DNA from: Trichuris trichiura
Taxonomy: Eukaryota; Nematoda; Enoplea; Trichinellida; Trichuridae
Reading direction: 5' to 3'
Assembly: GCA_037903355.1 (NCBI GenBank)
Contig: JBAJFE010000046.1
Location: forward strand, 124,001 to 188,000
DNA: 64,000 nucleotides
A program made the position numbers and the translations under genes. Positions 47,782-63,679 of this stretch are shown piece by piece. Under the pieces are notes generated by a model. The model did no database searches. It had not been told where the DNA came from and saw nothing but the letters and a program-made list of their open reading frames with translations. Numbering within the stretch: position 1 is the stretch's first letter; every line of letters begins with the position of its first letter.

Positions 47782-49594
47782 AATCGCTGCTTTCTGTTAC
47801 AAAACTTTAAATCTAACTAAGAATGTCTCGGCAATTTAAATGTTGCACCATAGTTGACCTCGTTTGTAAAGGGAAGTAACTTGTAGTACAGTTTATTACT
47901 GTCGAAAAATTCGGAATTCATGTATGCCTGACCCGTCAATCTTTCATTGCGCAGTGAATTTCGTTTTCCGAGTACTTGAGTGGGCTTGCTTTGTCCAGAG
48001 GCATAGTTGCACTTCGCCGTATACACACATTTGCATCTTTGCAATTTTGTTGAGCGCAATGAATTTATTTAAGTGTTAATCAGAACGGAATGCAATCATG
48101 GCGACTAAATCGTCAATAAAGGAAAGGTATGTTATCCTTTCAAATCGATAGTGTCAGGACATGCAGTCGTTCCGTTGCAAACTTGCATTTTCTCTCACAC
48201 AAATCAGTTTAATTTTGCACTGAAGAACTTTCTGGCCCTGTGTTTTACATGACTTTTTGTAATAAAACTCAGTGTCATTGGCCACAGAATAGCGATTAAA
48301 AAATTATGAAAGAATTCAACGATTTCAATGAGGAGAACGCAAGCCGCTAAGAAATGCGCGCTGCCGTTTCTGCTAACTTGGCGGTATAACACGTGCACTG
48401 TCGAGTGGACTACGTAATTCGATTCGAAATCGATCCTGAATTTTTAAAATTCTTCATCCAACTGAAAGGCAAGCTTACAGCCAACTGTGCGAAAATGGAA
48501 TGTTCATTCTCTTTATACACGGCCGATTGTAAGTTTCTTATGCTGCTCTAACATCGGCAATGGTCTGGCACAAATGCGTACATTATGTGTCCAAAAGGAT
48601 AGATTGCCTTTTATTGGGCGCTTGGTCTGATCGTTAAAAATAGCAGCAGAACTGCCGATATTTTCACGGTGTTTTCTCGTTTTCTTCTGTTCATTGCTTT
48701 CTGTAGTTACGCAAAACAGATGTTCGATTGCAAGGTAACTCTTCGTAGACACAGGAAGCAACATACAGAAGAAGTTCTGTTTGAACTTCCCTCCTCTAGT
48801 ATTTAAACTACATTTTGTCCCAATGTAGTGCGTTGTAATGGCTTCAGTGGCGTTCGTAGGCGATGGAGCAAGATAAGTGCTGAACGCAGAGCAAAGAAAA
48901 ATTGTTTTACAGAAGATCAATCCGTTGTCTACCGTAAAATTATTCAAGAGGTAGTGGGCAGGAGAAAGTAGCCAGAAAAGCCGTACGAAAGGTGGAAAGG
49001 AAAAATGAAGGACCCGTGAAAAAGAATTTTTGCATTTGAGCAGCAGAGAAGTGCAGAAGGCAAATGTGTGCATTAGCTGCTCGATGATTGATCGAGAGAG
49101 ATTCATTTTGTTGGTACAGTTAATGAAAAACCTGAAATCTCAGAAAACCGTAATGGTTTTCCGATCATCATCGTTTATGCAAAGGCGTCAGCGTACGCGT
49201 TGACTCCATCTGCTTTACCTTCTTAACGCCGGCGATGGTAAAGTACATTACAGGTATGCACCGCTTAACGAGGCTTTTATGTTAAGAAGAAGCTGAATTT
49301 ATGTCCTTTTTGGGCTTACGAAGAATTTGCGGTGGCTCTATTCGCCGTTCTGAAGAAAGAGGAAAACGTACAACAGCTTCTATAACAGTTAGAACATTTT
49401 TTGCAAGCGGTAAATTTCGAGCGCAGCAGACGATCAGCTGTAACCGCTTAAGTCCAAGAAAGCGAAAATGAATTTCTCACCTGTCCTGACGGTTCTGTGA
49501 AGCCGTACCAACAAAAGAACATTCAATCTTCCCGCAGTCCCAGTCGTCAGCTCATTATCTTCTCAGTTATGATAACTGTAACAACGATGCATCC
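47782..49594. other. No confident gene; possible short plus-strand exons
   Basis: A possible start exon at 48098 (MATKSSIKE followed by a GTATGT donor) and an exon-like frame at about 48420-48531 (FEIDPEFLKFFIQLKGKLT..., GTAAGT donor) are on the plus strand, but their phases do not join directly. A 197 codon minus frame at 48513-49106 has no recognisable domain and probably arises by chance. Confidence 0.3.
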
Positions 49595-49805
49595 GCTTAG
49601 GCCAGTGTTTCTCAACGTGGGCCCTGGGGTCCCCCTGGGGGGCCATGGGAGATTTTAGGGGAGCCCTGGAAGCCAGGGGGCCCTGGAGAATAATGCAGCA
49701 GGACATTGTCCCAATAAACGGTGGGCCCTTATAAGGATTAGGGGTGCCCTGACAAGCCCTAGGGAAGCCCTGGGGCAAAAAAGGTTGAGAAACTATGGCT
49801 TAAGC
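49595..49805. mobile_element. hAT-type MITE
   Basis: Terminal inverted repeats CAGTGTTTCTCAAC (49603) and its partner GTTGAGAAACTATG (ending 49797) match at 12 of 14 positions and have the CAGnG...TTTCTCAAC start common in hAT elements. Eight-base flanks GCTTAGGC (49595-49602) and GCTTAAGC (49798-49805) agree at 7 of 8, the hAT duplication length. The 195 bp interior is unusually rich in GGGCCC/CCCTGG runs and has no transposase. Confidence 0.85.
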
Positions 49806-52800
49806 TATTTCCTCCTTGTGCAGAGCCGTTTACAAATTAAAGCGAATTTTAGTATACCATAAGAGTTTTCCGGATTTTTTTGCCATTTCTGGTCCCTAGC
49901 GTTGCGCAGCAGTTCTTTGTTTGGGTTTTGGTCTGCTCAAGCTCTTTTGCTGTGTTATATGATAGGAACTTCCAGCCCTCTTTTCTCCAGTCCCATCAAT
50001 CCTCGTAAAACAGGGTATGCGTGTACCAGAATTTCGGAGTTCAAAAACTTTTAAAAATCGACATGATTTCACAAATGGTTCCCTGCATAAGTTCAACTGG
50101 CGATCCTGTGGGAAAATGGATTTGGACAGCTTGCTGCATATGAGAGTAACACACTGCCTGATGAATGGGGCGTTCACATAGGAGCTACAGACGTTGACCA
50201 CGGATTTTGATGAACTTTTAAAGCTCAATATAATCTTGACTTCTCTAATAATAAAATGGTTTAACATGATTTTCCTACGAAGTTTAAAAATTAATGAAAA
50301 ATCTAATTTTTACAGAGGCAAATGACTGGGAACGATGGATTTTAAGGAACGTTGATTAAAGTGCTTCGTCATCCGTATTTTCAGCTAATAAAATATACCA
50401 ACTCTTAGAGTACTACACAACATTATTTTCTTGCTACGCTTTCGGAATGCATGTGAAATGCTACGAGAAATGCTAATTATGCGTACACATTTAAGTTCAA
50501 CTACTAACATCTCAAATTGCGATTCTTTGCCGGTAGGAACCCACCATTCATACTGTAACTGTGCAAAATCGCCAAAAGTGCAGGTTCCTCTGGAATCACT
50601 TTGTCGTGGCTTCCTATTGGACGAGCGCATGCCGTCGCATTACGGAGATTAGCGCTAATCCGTGCTGCCATGCCTCATAAGAAATACACTGCTTCATTTA
50701 AATGGTTTTCGATTAACACGCTAACTCGCTTTTCCGGGATTCTCCAAGAGCTCAGTTTCTTAAAATAGCATTGATGAACGGGGACATGCATTGAGTAAAC
50801 ATGCAAATCATAAAGCGCGAATTGCGAGTACTGTATGCTTTTGCTTTTTCGCTTTTAAAGTCGGTTTATTTTTCTTCCTAGCAACGGTGTAAAGGCAGTT
50901 GGTTCGTGTCTACGTTTCCTCAAATGTTTTCGTTAAGTGTGCTTTCTTCTGCTTTTTTTTACGGAATGCAAGTGCGGTCTCTGTTGTAACTTCTTTTTGC
51001 GTAAATCATTCGCTTATCGAACGTCCCATTTTTTAACAGTGGCTAACTTTCTGGACAATCCGCGTATCTTTAGAAAATGGGACGTATTTTTTTTTGAAAG
51101 CTATCTACACTGTAAAAACGTGAGCATTTAATGAGTGGATTACTTCCTTAAAGGCTTGTGCACCCGTTTCGAAACCATGCGTTCCAGTTTCCACTGTCTT
51201 ATTAAACTAGATCTTGACAACATTCTTCCCCCAGGAGTAGTGGCGGCAATATCAGTGGGTAATACGCGACGATAACACGTGTCAGCGGAACAACAGGAGG
51301 GACATTTTAGTGCGGGTCATTGAACACTGGACAATGGACCACCACACCTTATGTGTAGGCTTAGGCTTAGGCTTAGGGCAGGACAGGACGCCTGGCAGAC
51401 GTACAGTACCCACTTGACCTCCTTTGAAGTTGCAGCTACAACTTCTGAGGGGAGGAACGTTGGGAAGTAATTTATGTCGACAGATGAATTCTCCCTTTGT
51501 ATGTGCACGTCATAACTCAATATTCCTTCCTGAAGCCAATAGTAACTGTTGAAGAGTATAATGGGCAACAAAAACCGGAGTCATGGAGTCTTCAGGATTC
51601 TATCGTTCACGTCATCAGCGTACGAGTAGCTCCTGTGTAGGCATTGGAGGAACATTGGCGTGTCAGTGAACTTTAAGTGACGCAATTTTAACTCACGTGG
51701 GTTTTGCAGCTGAGCTAGCCTATTTAGCTTGTTCAAATGTCGCTCAGGCACGAACCACTCACTGTCTTTGTTCAAGCAATTGTTGTTTTATATATGCATA
51801 AAATGTTGCTTTTATTTTTCTTCGTGTTTGATGACTTTTTTTGCATAACTCTATCGTGATGCGTTCACGTTTGCATTGCGCTGCTTGCTCTACCGCCGCT
51901 GATATTCTAAGCATTTTTTCTTGGCTCCAGCTTTTATGGGTCTTTTCTTAAGGTGTTAACTCTGTCAAGCAAAGTGCTGTTTTTCCTCGACGTAAGTTGC
52001 GGAACAGTGGCGCAAAAATCTTTAGTTGTCAAGGCAGTTTACTACTACTTTTTAGTTCCATTGTGAAGGCGATCACACTCGAAATTTGCCTGTTAAAATG
52101 ATCCAGGAAATTATGTCGACTTCCAGTTTTAGTTATTGCTAGAGGTAAAAGTTATGCCAGCCAAGCTAGCGAAGAGGTCTTCAATGTCGTAACTGACCGT
52201 GTTATCTCTCGACGTAATCTTTTCTTTTTTTAAATTGGTTTGGGAATTGATGGTGGTTTTTATATTGGATGCGCTTTTTTCTCTCCTCGATTATCACACT
52301 TTGAAGTGGAAGGTTGCTAGCATCGAAGTAAGGCTGTTAGCAGGTGGCGTGGAAAAAGTGTGTTGCTCGCGATTATTGGATAGAGTTCAGGGTCTTTGCT
52401 TTGGTGATCACTCATCGCTCTCCGTTCTGTATTATTTCATTCCCTTGACTATGTTCACTTGGTTGCAAACTTCTTAAACAAAACTAACGGGACTGAGAAC
52501 GTGCTTCAGAAATAACAAAGATCGGGTTGCTGTTGTAAAAATGTGGGCATAGCAGTAAAACGATCGTAGGTATGCAATATTAAGGAGCGCTTCTATGTCT
52601 TTTGCTTACCTTTACCCAACTGTAAAGTACGTAGCAGTTTCCACTGTTTTGCAGTCTCTCCTTTCGTATAAATATCTCGTGCTTTCATTGCTGCTTATGT
52701 GCTCCTTCATAGCCTAATTATTCTGCTATACTTATGTGAACTACACTTTTCAACGAATGGTGCACAGATATTGCCTTTTTGATGTTCCTAGGTCTCCATA

Positions 52801-52943
52801 GTTATATTAAATATTATATAGCAAGGGTAAACATCATTTCTCTCTTTGAAGATTCATTGAAAGGCGAGTATTTGAAACAATTGAAATGGCTAGTCACTTT
52901 CGTTGTCGTTGCTCCGTTGATTGTCATCTCAGCCTGTTGTCAG
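49806..52943. other. No confident gene; possible retroelement debris
   Basis: Short frames only. A plus frame at 50431-50652 ends with KVQVPLESLCRGFLL, faintly like a SOCS box, but stands alone. At 51230-51780 the composition and minus-strand strings resemble the tail of an LTR retroelement polyprotein, too degenerate to classify. The 5' part of the RAD51D-like gene may lie at the right edge. A weak inverted repeat (CGTCCCATTTT near 51022 and AAAATGGGACG near 51073) is also present. Confidence 0.3.
51355..51378 (+). repeat. Interstitial TTAGGC telomere-like repeat
   Basis: About 3.7 tandem units of TTAGGC (GTAGGCTTAGGCTTAGGC then TTAGGG) lie within otherwise non-repetitive DNA. TTAGGC is the standard nematode telomere unit. 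Such short interstitial runs may mark break repair or chance. Confidence 0.8.
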
Positions 52944-52945
52944 GG

Positions 52946-53855
52946 ATGAATCTTTACCACGACATTTACAACAATACGGCAGTATACGGTTGCGGCCATG
53001 AGCAGTACGGTAAACGGATGCTGTACGGATAGTGTTGACGTATTAATTTGATAGGATAGACAGGATGCTCAAAGGTGGCTTTTATACGAATGAATTCACT
53101 GAAGTTTCCGGGCCAGTTGGTGGTGGCAAGTCGCAAGTGACAGGCTGATATATGTGCTTCATTGTTTCATGCGTTCATTTGCAGCTGTGTCTTTGTTTTA
53201 TGGCCAATCTGATCGCAAATAGTGATGGACGTGTTCTGTTCGTAGATACTACCGGCTCATTTTCAGCGCTTCGAATAGCAGAAATTCTGCTTGCAAAGTA
53301 TTCCGTCGTTGAAATGAAGGTTTGAATGGACCTGCACTTTAGCTACTTCAATCATCATTTAAGGAGGTGGGAAATCTCTTGAGAAGAGCGGTTTATGAAA
53401 AGTCGAATGATCGGAGGCAATTAGATGAAATTTTGGATTCCATTTGCGCGGTTAGAAGTCGATCAACTTTCACATACGTTAAGCCTAATCGTTTTAGAAT
53501 GTTAACGATATCCGCAACAATTTGAAAGCGGTCGTAGTTGATCACGTGAGCACTGTACTTTCCCCTACGTTAGTTCAAGAACGGATGCAAGGTTTGTTTC
53601 GTCTTGATCAGTTCTACCTTTTCCTTTCAACTTTTAGGCATGCAAAATATGATGCGTACTGCGGTGAGGCTTAGAGATTTGGCGAAGCGCTATAATTTAT
53701 GTGTAGTGGTGGTTAATAATGCAACTGAAACGGAAAATGGCGAGTTGGAACCGTCGTTAGGTCCTTGGTGGACTAGCATTCCTGACACACGATTGCTTGT
53801 CAGGCCTGTCGATGACAATCTGTTCAGTGCTCAATTGCTGAGGAGTGTTAGAGCG
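52946..53855 (+). CDS. RAD51D-like recombinase paralogue (C-terminus unresolved)
   Basis: Six exons (52946-53004, 53055-53136, 53185-53319, 53364-53450, 53498-53591, 53638-53855) keep phase and give 225 residues. RAD51 paralogues assist RAD51 filament formation in homologous recombination. The order matches RAD51D: NLYHDIYNN, IDRMLKGGFYTNEFTE, Walker A GPVGGGKS (residues 39-46), LCLCFMANL, RVLFVDTTGSFSALR, Walker B AVVVD (132-136) with HVSTVLSP, a helical region and NNAT...SLGPWWTSIPDTRLLV. The ATG at 52946 lies two bases after an acceptor, so an N-terminal helical domain may be encoded upstream or truly be missing. The last exon ends at a GTAAGG donor; a candidate final exon (54143-54163, SSFSEE-stop) fits the phase but is weak. 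Confidence 0.82.
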
Positions 53856-54840
53856 GTAAGGCGTTCATTTGAAAATTCAAAAAAATTATTCTGGTCGTTC
53901 TTCCAACGTATTATTTAATGCTTCGCAATGGTGTGTTCTCTTGTGTATAGCGTAAGGAAGACCTGACACTTAGCTATCGTTTATGATATATTCCTTGATT
54001 TATTGATGCTTCGGGCGTACACTTCAAATGAAATCAACACCTGAAGAAATTGAGTAGCCATCATTTTTCCAATAGCACTCTTAGTTTAGTTGCTTTCCTA
54101 ATTCTTTTAGGTTGCGTGCTTGAATGTTGTTTGCTGTTGCAGTCATCGTTCAGCGAAGAATAATTAATTCTTTTCAAGTAGTTAGGAAGTTACAAAAATG
54201 TTTCATCAGTATTTTCAGGATTGTGGTAATAGTGTGACGTTCAGCTTTGGTGCTCAGGGATTGTTATCTCCATGCAGTGGTTGTTGATTTGCGTTGTACA
54301 AAGAATGGATTGAAATAGTGCTTGATTCGCCTTGGTGTTGATCACTCACACAGTTAGGACGGTAACACTAGTGTGCCCTGCTGTTATTGCGTTCGAGTAA
54401 AACATGACTAAAAAATTTCTTATCTCTGATTCTGTTTTGGAAATTTAGTGCCATTCATTTTATTCGCGTTCAGTTCATTGTTTAGTCGCTGACGGCGGAT
54501 GGGGATGGCTACGTGCTTTTCAGCGAAAAGTTCAGGAGCGCAAAAGAAGTATGGCACTTTTGTCTAGTATTTGCATAATTACCAGGCTTCAATTAATGGC
54601 AACCGTAAATGTCTAAATTTCTGAAGCCCGAATTTCATTTGGCATTTGCAAAATCCCCAGAGCAATAGGTGCATTTTTGCGATTCCATTTCAATTTACAT
54701 GTATATATAGACGTCTTGCATATATATCTGACATGTATACCTGGATGATTTACCTTAAATTATCGTCCGTATAATGCCTTTAATGAATAGTGGAAACGTT
54801 GTTATTTGATTTTACCGTAAGTTAGCATGTTTTTAAAACG
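53856..54840. other. Downstream of the RAD51D-like gene, no other gene seen
   Basis: Apart from the candidate last exon at 54143-54163, only short frames occur. A TATATA/ATGTATATATA-rich stretch lies around 54700-54735. Confidence 0.45.
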
Positions 54841-54979
54841 ACATGGAACTAAATGTAGTGTCTTCGTACGGGACCAAATAATTTCATTTTTTGGCTTCTT
54901 TTTTGTACGGATTTTTTCAACGGGACAGAGAAAATCCATACAAAAAGGAAGCCAAAAAATGAGACATGGAACTAAATGT
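54841..54979 (+). mobile_element. Leader-plus-palindrome element, copy 7 (short)
   Basis: A perfect 16 bp direct repeat ACATGGAACTAAATGT lies at 54841-54856 and 54964-54979. The leader AGTGTCTTCGTACGGGACCA (54857-54876) is followed by inverted arms at about 54888-54922 and 54931-54961 (CATTTTTTGGCTTC and inverse) with slight mismatches. The body is unrelated to other copies, but leader and layout agree. At 107 bp it is the smallest copy seen. Confidence 0.83.
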
Positions 54980-55050
54980 TATTTGTTGTAGTTGAAAGTA
55001 AAAGTGTAAGGATCATGGTAGGCGTCGTACGCAAAACGTTTTCCAACTTG

Positions 55051-56371
55051 CTACCCATACCCAGTATCTGACGGGGTCTTGTGCATTTTTGGATCTTCTG
55101 ATGGTATAAGAACCTCGCTGATGCCGCAATCGCTATGACAGTAATGTGCTGAATATCCGGCCTCTCCAGGCGGGCCAATACATCCAGGTTGTCCTGGTGG
55201 ACCTGTTAAGTTAAGCATTGAATTGGAAGTGCAATGTATGCGAACTGCGACCTTGTGGGCCCTTGAGACCTTTGAGACCCGATGGACCTGGTAGTCCTGG
55301 CACGCCTGAGGTTTGCATTGGTTTACCGCAAAGGCCTTAGCAGTAGCAGCATAAACTGTTTTCACTGGCGTAATGAGAATGAATTTCCATACCTGGTAGA
55401 CCTTTCGGTCCGGGCAGTCCTAAAGTCTTCTGTGTTGTGATAGAGCAAAGTAATGCAAAGTGTACTTACCCGGTGGGCCTGGCACACCTTTATGGCCCAT
55501 TCCTGAATAACCGGGTTGGCCAGGTGGTCCATGAACCCCAGGAAATCCAGGGAGACCTTTTCTTCCTTGCGATCCCGGTAGCCCGGTTAAGCCTGGAATT
55601 CCTGGCATACCTGGTTGACCACGTTCTCCAGGATAACCTTTGTTCCCGCTGATTCCTCGTTCACCCTGAATGCGCAAGTTTTGGGATTATTTTTGCTTAA
55701 GCTTCACCTGATATCCTCGAAGTCCTGGTGGGCCAGCAGGACATGTTATGCATGGCATTTCTGGTGCTCCTGTTAAGCTGATGTCCTTTCCATCTTCTCC
55801 GGGTTTTCCAGGTTTTCCTGGATCTCCTGGATTTCCATCCTCTCCTAAGTTCATGATGTTGTTCTGTTGCCCGACAGTGAAGCTTGCAAAACTGGTACCT
55901 TGATGGCCTGGCGGTCCTGGTAGTCCATGTGGACAAGCGAGCTGGGTACAACCTGCCGAAAAGCTCGTTGTAACTATACTATCAGGGCCATTTCTACTCA
56001 CTTGGACATGTTGAGCGAGCAAAGCATTCCGGTTGTTCACCGCAAACGTAGCGTTTGGTTTTACCGTGGAATGATCTCAGGCCAGCGATTTCATTATGGA
56101 ATCGACCAGATAGCAGCTAAAAGTACATAATGGGAAGTTATAGTGCCAACCTAAATCAGGGCTTCACCTTGAAATTAATAGCGCGCTGATTAATGGCATC
56201 GTTGAGTTTTTTAACAGTAAAACAGAAATAGGGTGTATAAGTAGTCACTAAAAAAATGGATCCGACGCTCAACAGTATAGTCAACGTTGCAAGCAGTTGA
56301 AAAGCATCTCTAAATGTTTGATCCAGATGCCTGCATTGAGCATTCTTGTAAATATACTTTGCAGCTAGCAT
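55051..56371 (-). CDS. Nematode cuticle collagen
   Basis: Seven exons (56371-56168, 56116-56002, 55952-55708, 55665-55470, 55419-55393, 55305-55252, 55202-55051) keep phase and give 330 residues. The N-terminal block has the nematode cuticle collagen transmembrane and signal-anchor region ([21 protein letters not shown], about residues 25-45) and a KTKR sequence at about 86-89 that fits the subtilisin-like processing site. Cysteine clusters (CGEQPEC, CPSCTQLAC, CITC) flank interrupted Gly-X-Y blocks rich in GPPG and KGxPG. The non-collagen tail after Gly-X-Y is about 37 residues with two cysteines. One exon is only 27 bases. It is presumably secreted by the hypodermis in a moult cycle. Confidence 0.97.
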
Positions 56372-58462
56372 CGTCTGCAATCACGCGAATAATGAACACA
56401 TGACCATCATCAGGTGTGGGAGTTCAGTACGTAATTATATTCGTGTAGCATCTGCACGATTGTAAAGGTCACGTTGGACGTTGCTCCAGTTGTACGTTGT
56501 TTTTGTGGTCAACGTAAATTTGGTCTGCAGTGAAGTGGTCATTTGAAGAGTTGCAGATTTTTACAAAATTAATTCCTGCCTTTAATGTTCTCTGCGACAA
56601 GCTGAACAAAACGTCACTGTTGCTGCTTAACGTTTTCTTTAAAGGGTTGTTCCTTTGAACACATAAATTCCGGTACCAATTGCACGGTTGCTCGTATTGA
56701 AATTTTATTTACTGAATGAACCCATTTATTTACGGAACTTTATTTGCCTAAGCTTTCGACACTTTTGAAATTCTCTTTTTTCATCATCGGATAGGGCGGT
56801 TGCCCTTAAGCAACAGTGCATTTGCATAATGAGAAAACAAAATTAGTGGAATTTAAAGGACTATACCAGTTGACTAGCACTAGTCACGGAAGGTCCGTTG
56901 ACATTTGAGAAATTGCTTGTAAGTTTACGATCGCCTTCATTCGATGAATTAAACTGTTCTATGGATGATAAATCTTTAGTAAGTTGCAAGACGGTTAGAT
57001 TTTTCCGTCGCTCCAAACTATGCGACTGTAGTGAACGTAACGTTCTTTGTTTCTTGCTTGTAATGGTCTGTAGACAGTGCATCCTTTAGTGCCCATTGTA
57101 TGAAATTGACGTTAACAGGTTTAAAAATGTGTTTGGACCATTTTTGTTGAGCTCCGTCCATACGAGTAAGGAAGGTAATGCTTTGTTCATTTTATGAACT
57201 GTGGAAACCACGTAGGCCACCTCGTTTAAACGTGCTGGTTTTCACCTTTTGTGCGTTTTGGATTTATTTTTCAAGCTTTTCACTGTGTCATTGCAAAAGC
57301 CCGTGCCACTGCATGGTTTTTATAGTTTGTCTTCATTTCAGCGAAGTTGTGATGATCGTAAATGCAATGTTCTCTTTTATTCAACCTTTGTACCAAATTC
57401 CCTTCCTATCCAACGTAACGTTTCTGCGTACCAAATCCACCTTGTCAGTTTCGTGACGTTGAGAAAAGCAGTACAGTATAGTTCAGTTAATTGAAGCGGT
57501 GTCAGAGAAGGGAAAGAGTCGCCTAAAAGATTAGTAACAGTATTTCCTGGCAGTTTTACGCGCGTAGAATAAACACGGGTCACCTTTGAGTGTAAAAGTG
57601 TGTAATTCTATCCTTTTCATTTGAAATAGCGATTGTCGTGCACATTTGTTGGTCCTTCTTGCATTCACATTGCAGCGCCTTTGTGGAGTTGACGTATAGG
57701 TTGCCGGGTTACCCAGTTTACGGAATGTCGCATATCCGTCGTCAAGGTTTAATATTATGCGTTCGCCTTTCTCCTGTATTCGAAGTCCTGCCAAAACCTG
57801 TTTCTTAAAGTGCCTGCTGCCGACTTATGAGCAGTATGCGCGCAAGTATACATCTTCCTTCTCTTGTGTACCCTATTCGCTCCTACCAGTTGAGTTCACT
57901 GATTCGCATCACTTCCCAGTATTGGAGTTTCATTTTATTGTTTCTCAGTCTATTTTTTATTTTCCGTTACTGCATATAGCATCATTTGGGTGTCTTAGCT
58001 GCAGCAATGGGTGATCCACCTAATCTTTAAAGAAAAGTCATCATTGTGATTTGTCTATAGGCGTTGTCTTGTGGCCAAGTGCACAATTATTTGTATAATA
58101 AGTTTTGATAGAACTTAAAGCATTTACGAGCGCGTGTTCAGCAAAAAAATTTCTTTTCAAGCCGCTGATACTCTTTCATTACGTAATTTTATCAGAGCGA
58201 CGTGTTTGAAGGCATTTTGTGTTGCAAAATTTTCGATGGTCTCAATGGTTCTCTCATAGTTAATAGATGTAATGTTTGTCGAGCTTTTTTTAATCAGTCA
58301 GTTACAATAACTGTCGTATTGACCTCTGGAATGCCGCTAAGCGCGCTGCAGGTTGCTACTGCGGTGCTCTACTGAATTCAGTGAATAAAGCCCATTTAAG
58401 AATGAAACTTGTTGAGGATTCAACTTTTTTATTTAGACATTTCGACCTGCAGGATAGATTGT
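56372..58462. other. No confident gene; one exon-like minus frame
   Basis: On the minus strand a frame of about 80 codons (57531-57773) follows a TTTTGGCAG acceptor and contains KGERIILNLDDGYATFRK and several Cys residues, as in an extracellular domain. No partner exon or family was identified. The rest has short frames only. Confidence 0.3.
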
Positions 58463-63149
<4,687 letters not shown>

Positions 63150-63352
63150 CTAAATGTAGGAAAAAGCCTAGTAATTTTTCCGTTTAGGTCTGAGCGAGAA
63201 ATAGTTTTTAGTGATACCTTGGTTAGCGCAAGAGACTGTTTTTAACGGTTAAATGTTCCATCGTTAAAAGCTAATTTATGAATCGTCTATACAAAACGTG
63301 ATGGATCAATTGCTAGGGAGAGGCGCCTGCGATCTGCTTCCTTTCAGTATGC

Positions 63353-63679
63353 ATGTCATGTCTGTCTAAAGAATCTGCCTGTTCGTTAGGGGGAAGGAAG
63401 AGTTTCATTGTCAGAGTTTTCGGGACCAATCTTGTCCCGTCATTAGCGAATCAAATGGTGCGCATTGAGAACGAGCACCGTGACTGTGCATCATTCGATT
63501 CTGCTTGCTTCACGTTGGGACAGCTCATTAAGTCTGTTTATAAGAAGGGCACTATTTCTCATTATCAAGTCATTCAGCAATTAACTGCACTTACCAATAG
63601 AAGAGCTAGCGTTATTGCTGCAAAATGCGGGCACATTTTGGTGAACTCCATTGGGGGTGTATTGAATCGGGATTTTTGA
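63353..63679 (+). CDS. Unassigned 108-codon frame
   Basis: A plus-strand frame beginning with an ATG about 10 bases after a CTTTCAG acceptor ends at TGA 63679. It has balanced composition with helical stretches (CFTLGQLIKSVYKKG, VIQQLTALTNRRASVIAAK). No domain recognised. It could be the last exon of a plus-strand gene or a chance frame opposite the 5' region of the minus-strand gene. Confidence 0.3.
   Translation: MSCLSKESACSLGGRKSFIVRVFGTNLVPSLANQMVRIENEHRDCASFDSACFTLGQLIKSVYKKGTISHYQVIQQLTALTNRRASVIAAKCGHILVNSIGGVLNRDF

Noticed and set aside
48513..49106. 197-codon minus-strand frame
   Set aside because: No domain, no splice context, Phe/Leu/Ser-rich composition typical of a chance frame; possible plus-strand exons overlap.
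50431..50652. Possible SOCS-box-like end (VPLESLCRGFLL)
   Set aside because: A single weak motif without an upstream SH2, ankyrin or other partner domain and without matching exons.
51230..51780. Possible LTR retroelement tail
   Set aside because: Minus- and plus-strand strings look vaguely polyprotein-like, but no terminal repeat, primer site or domain could be defined.
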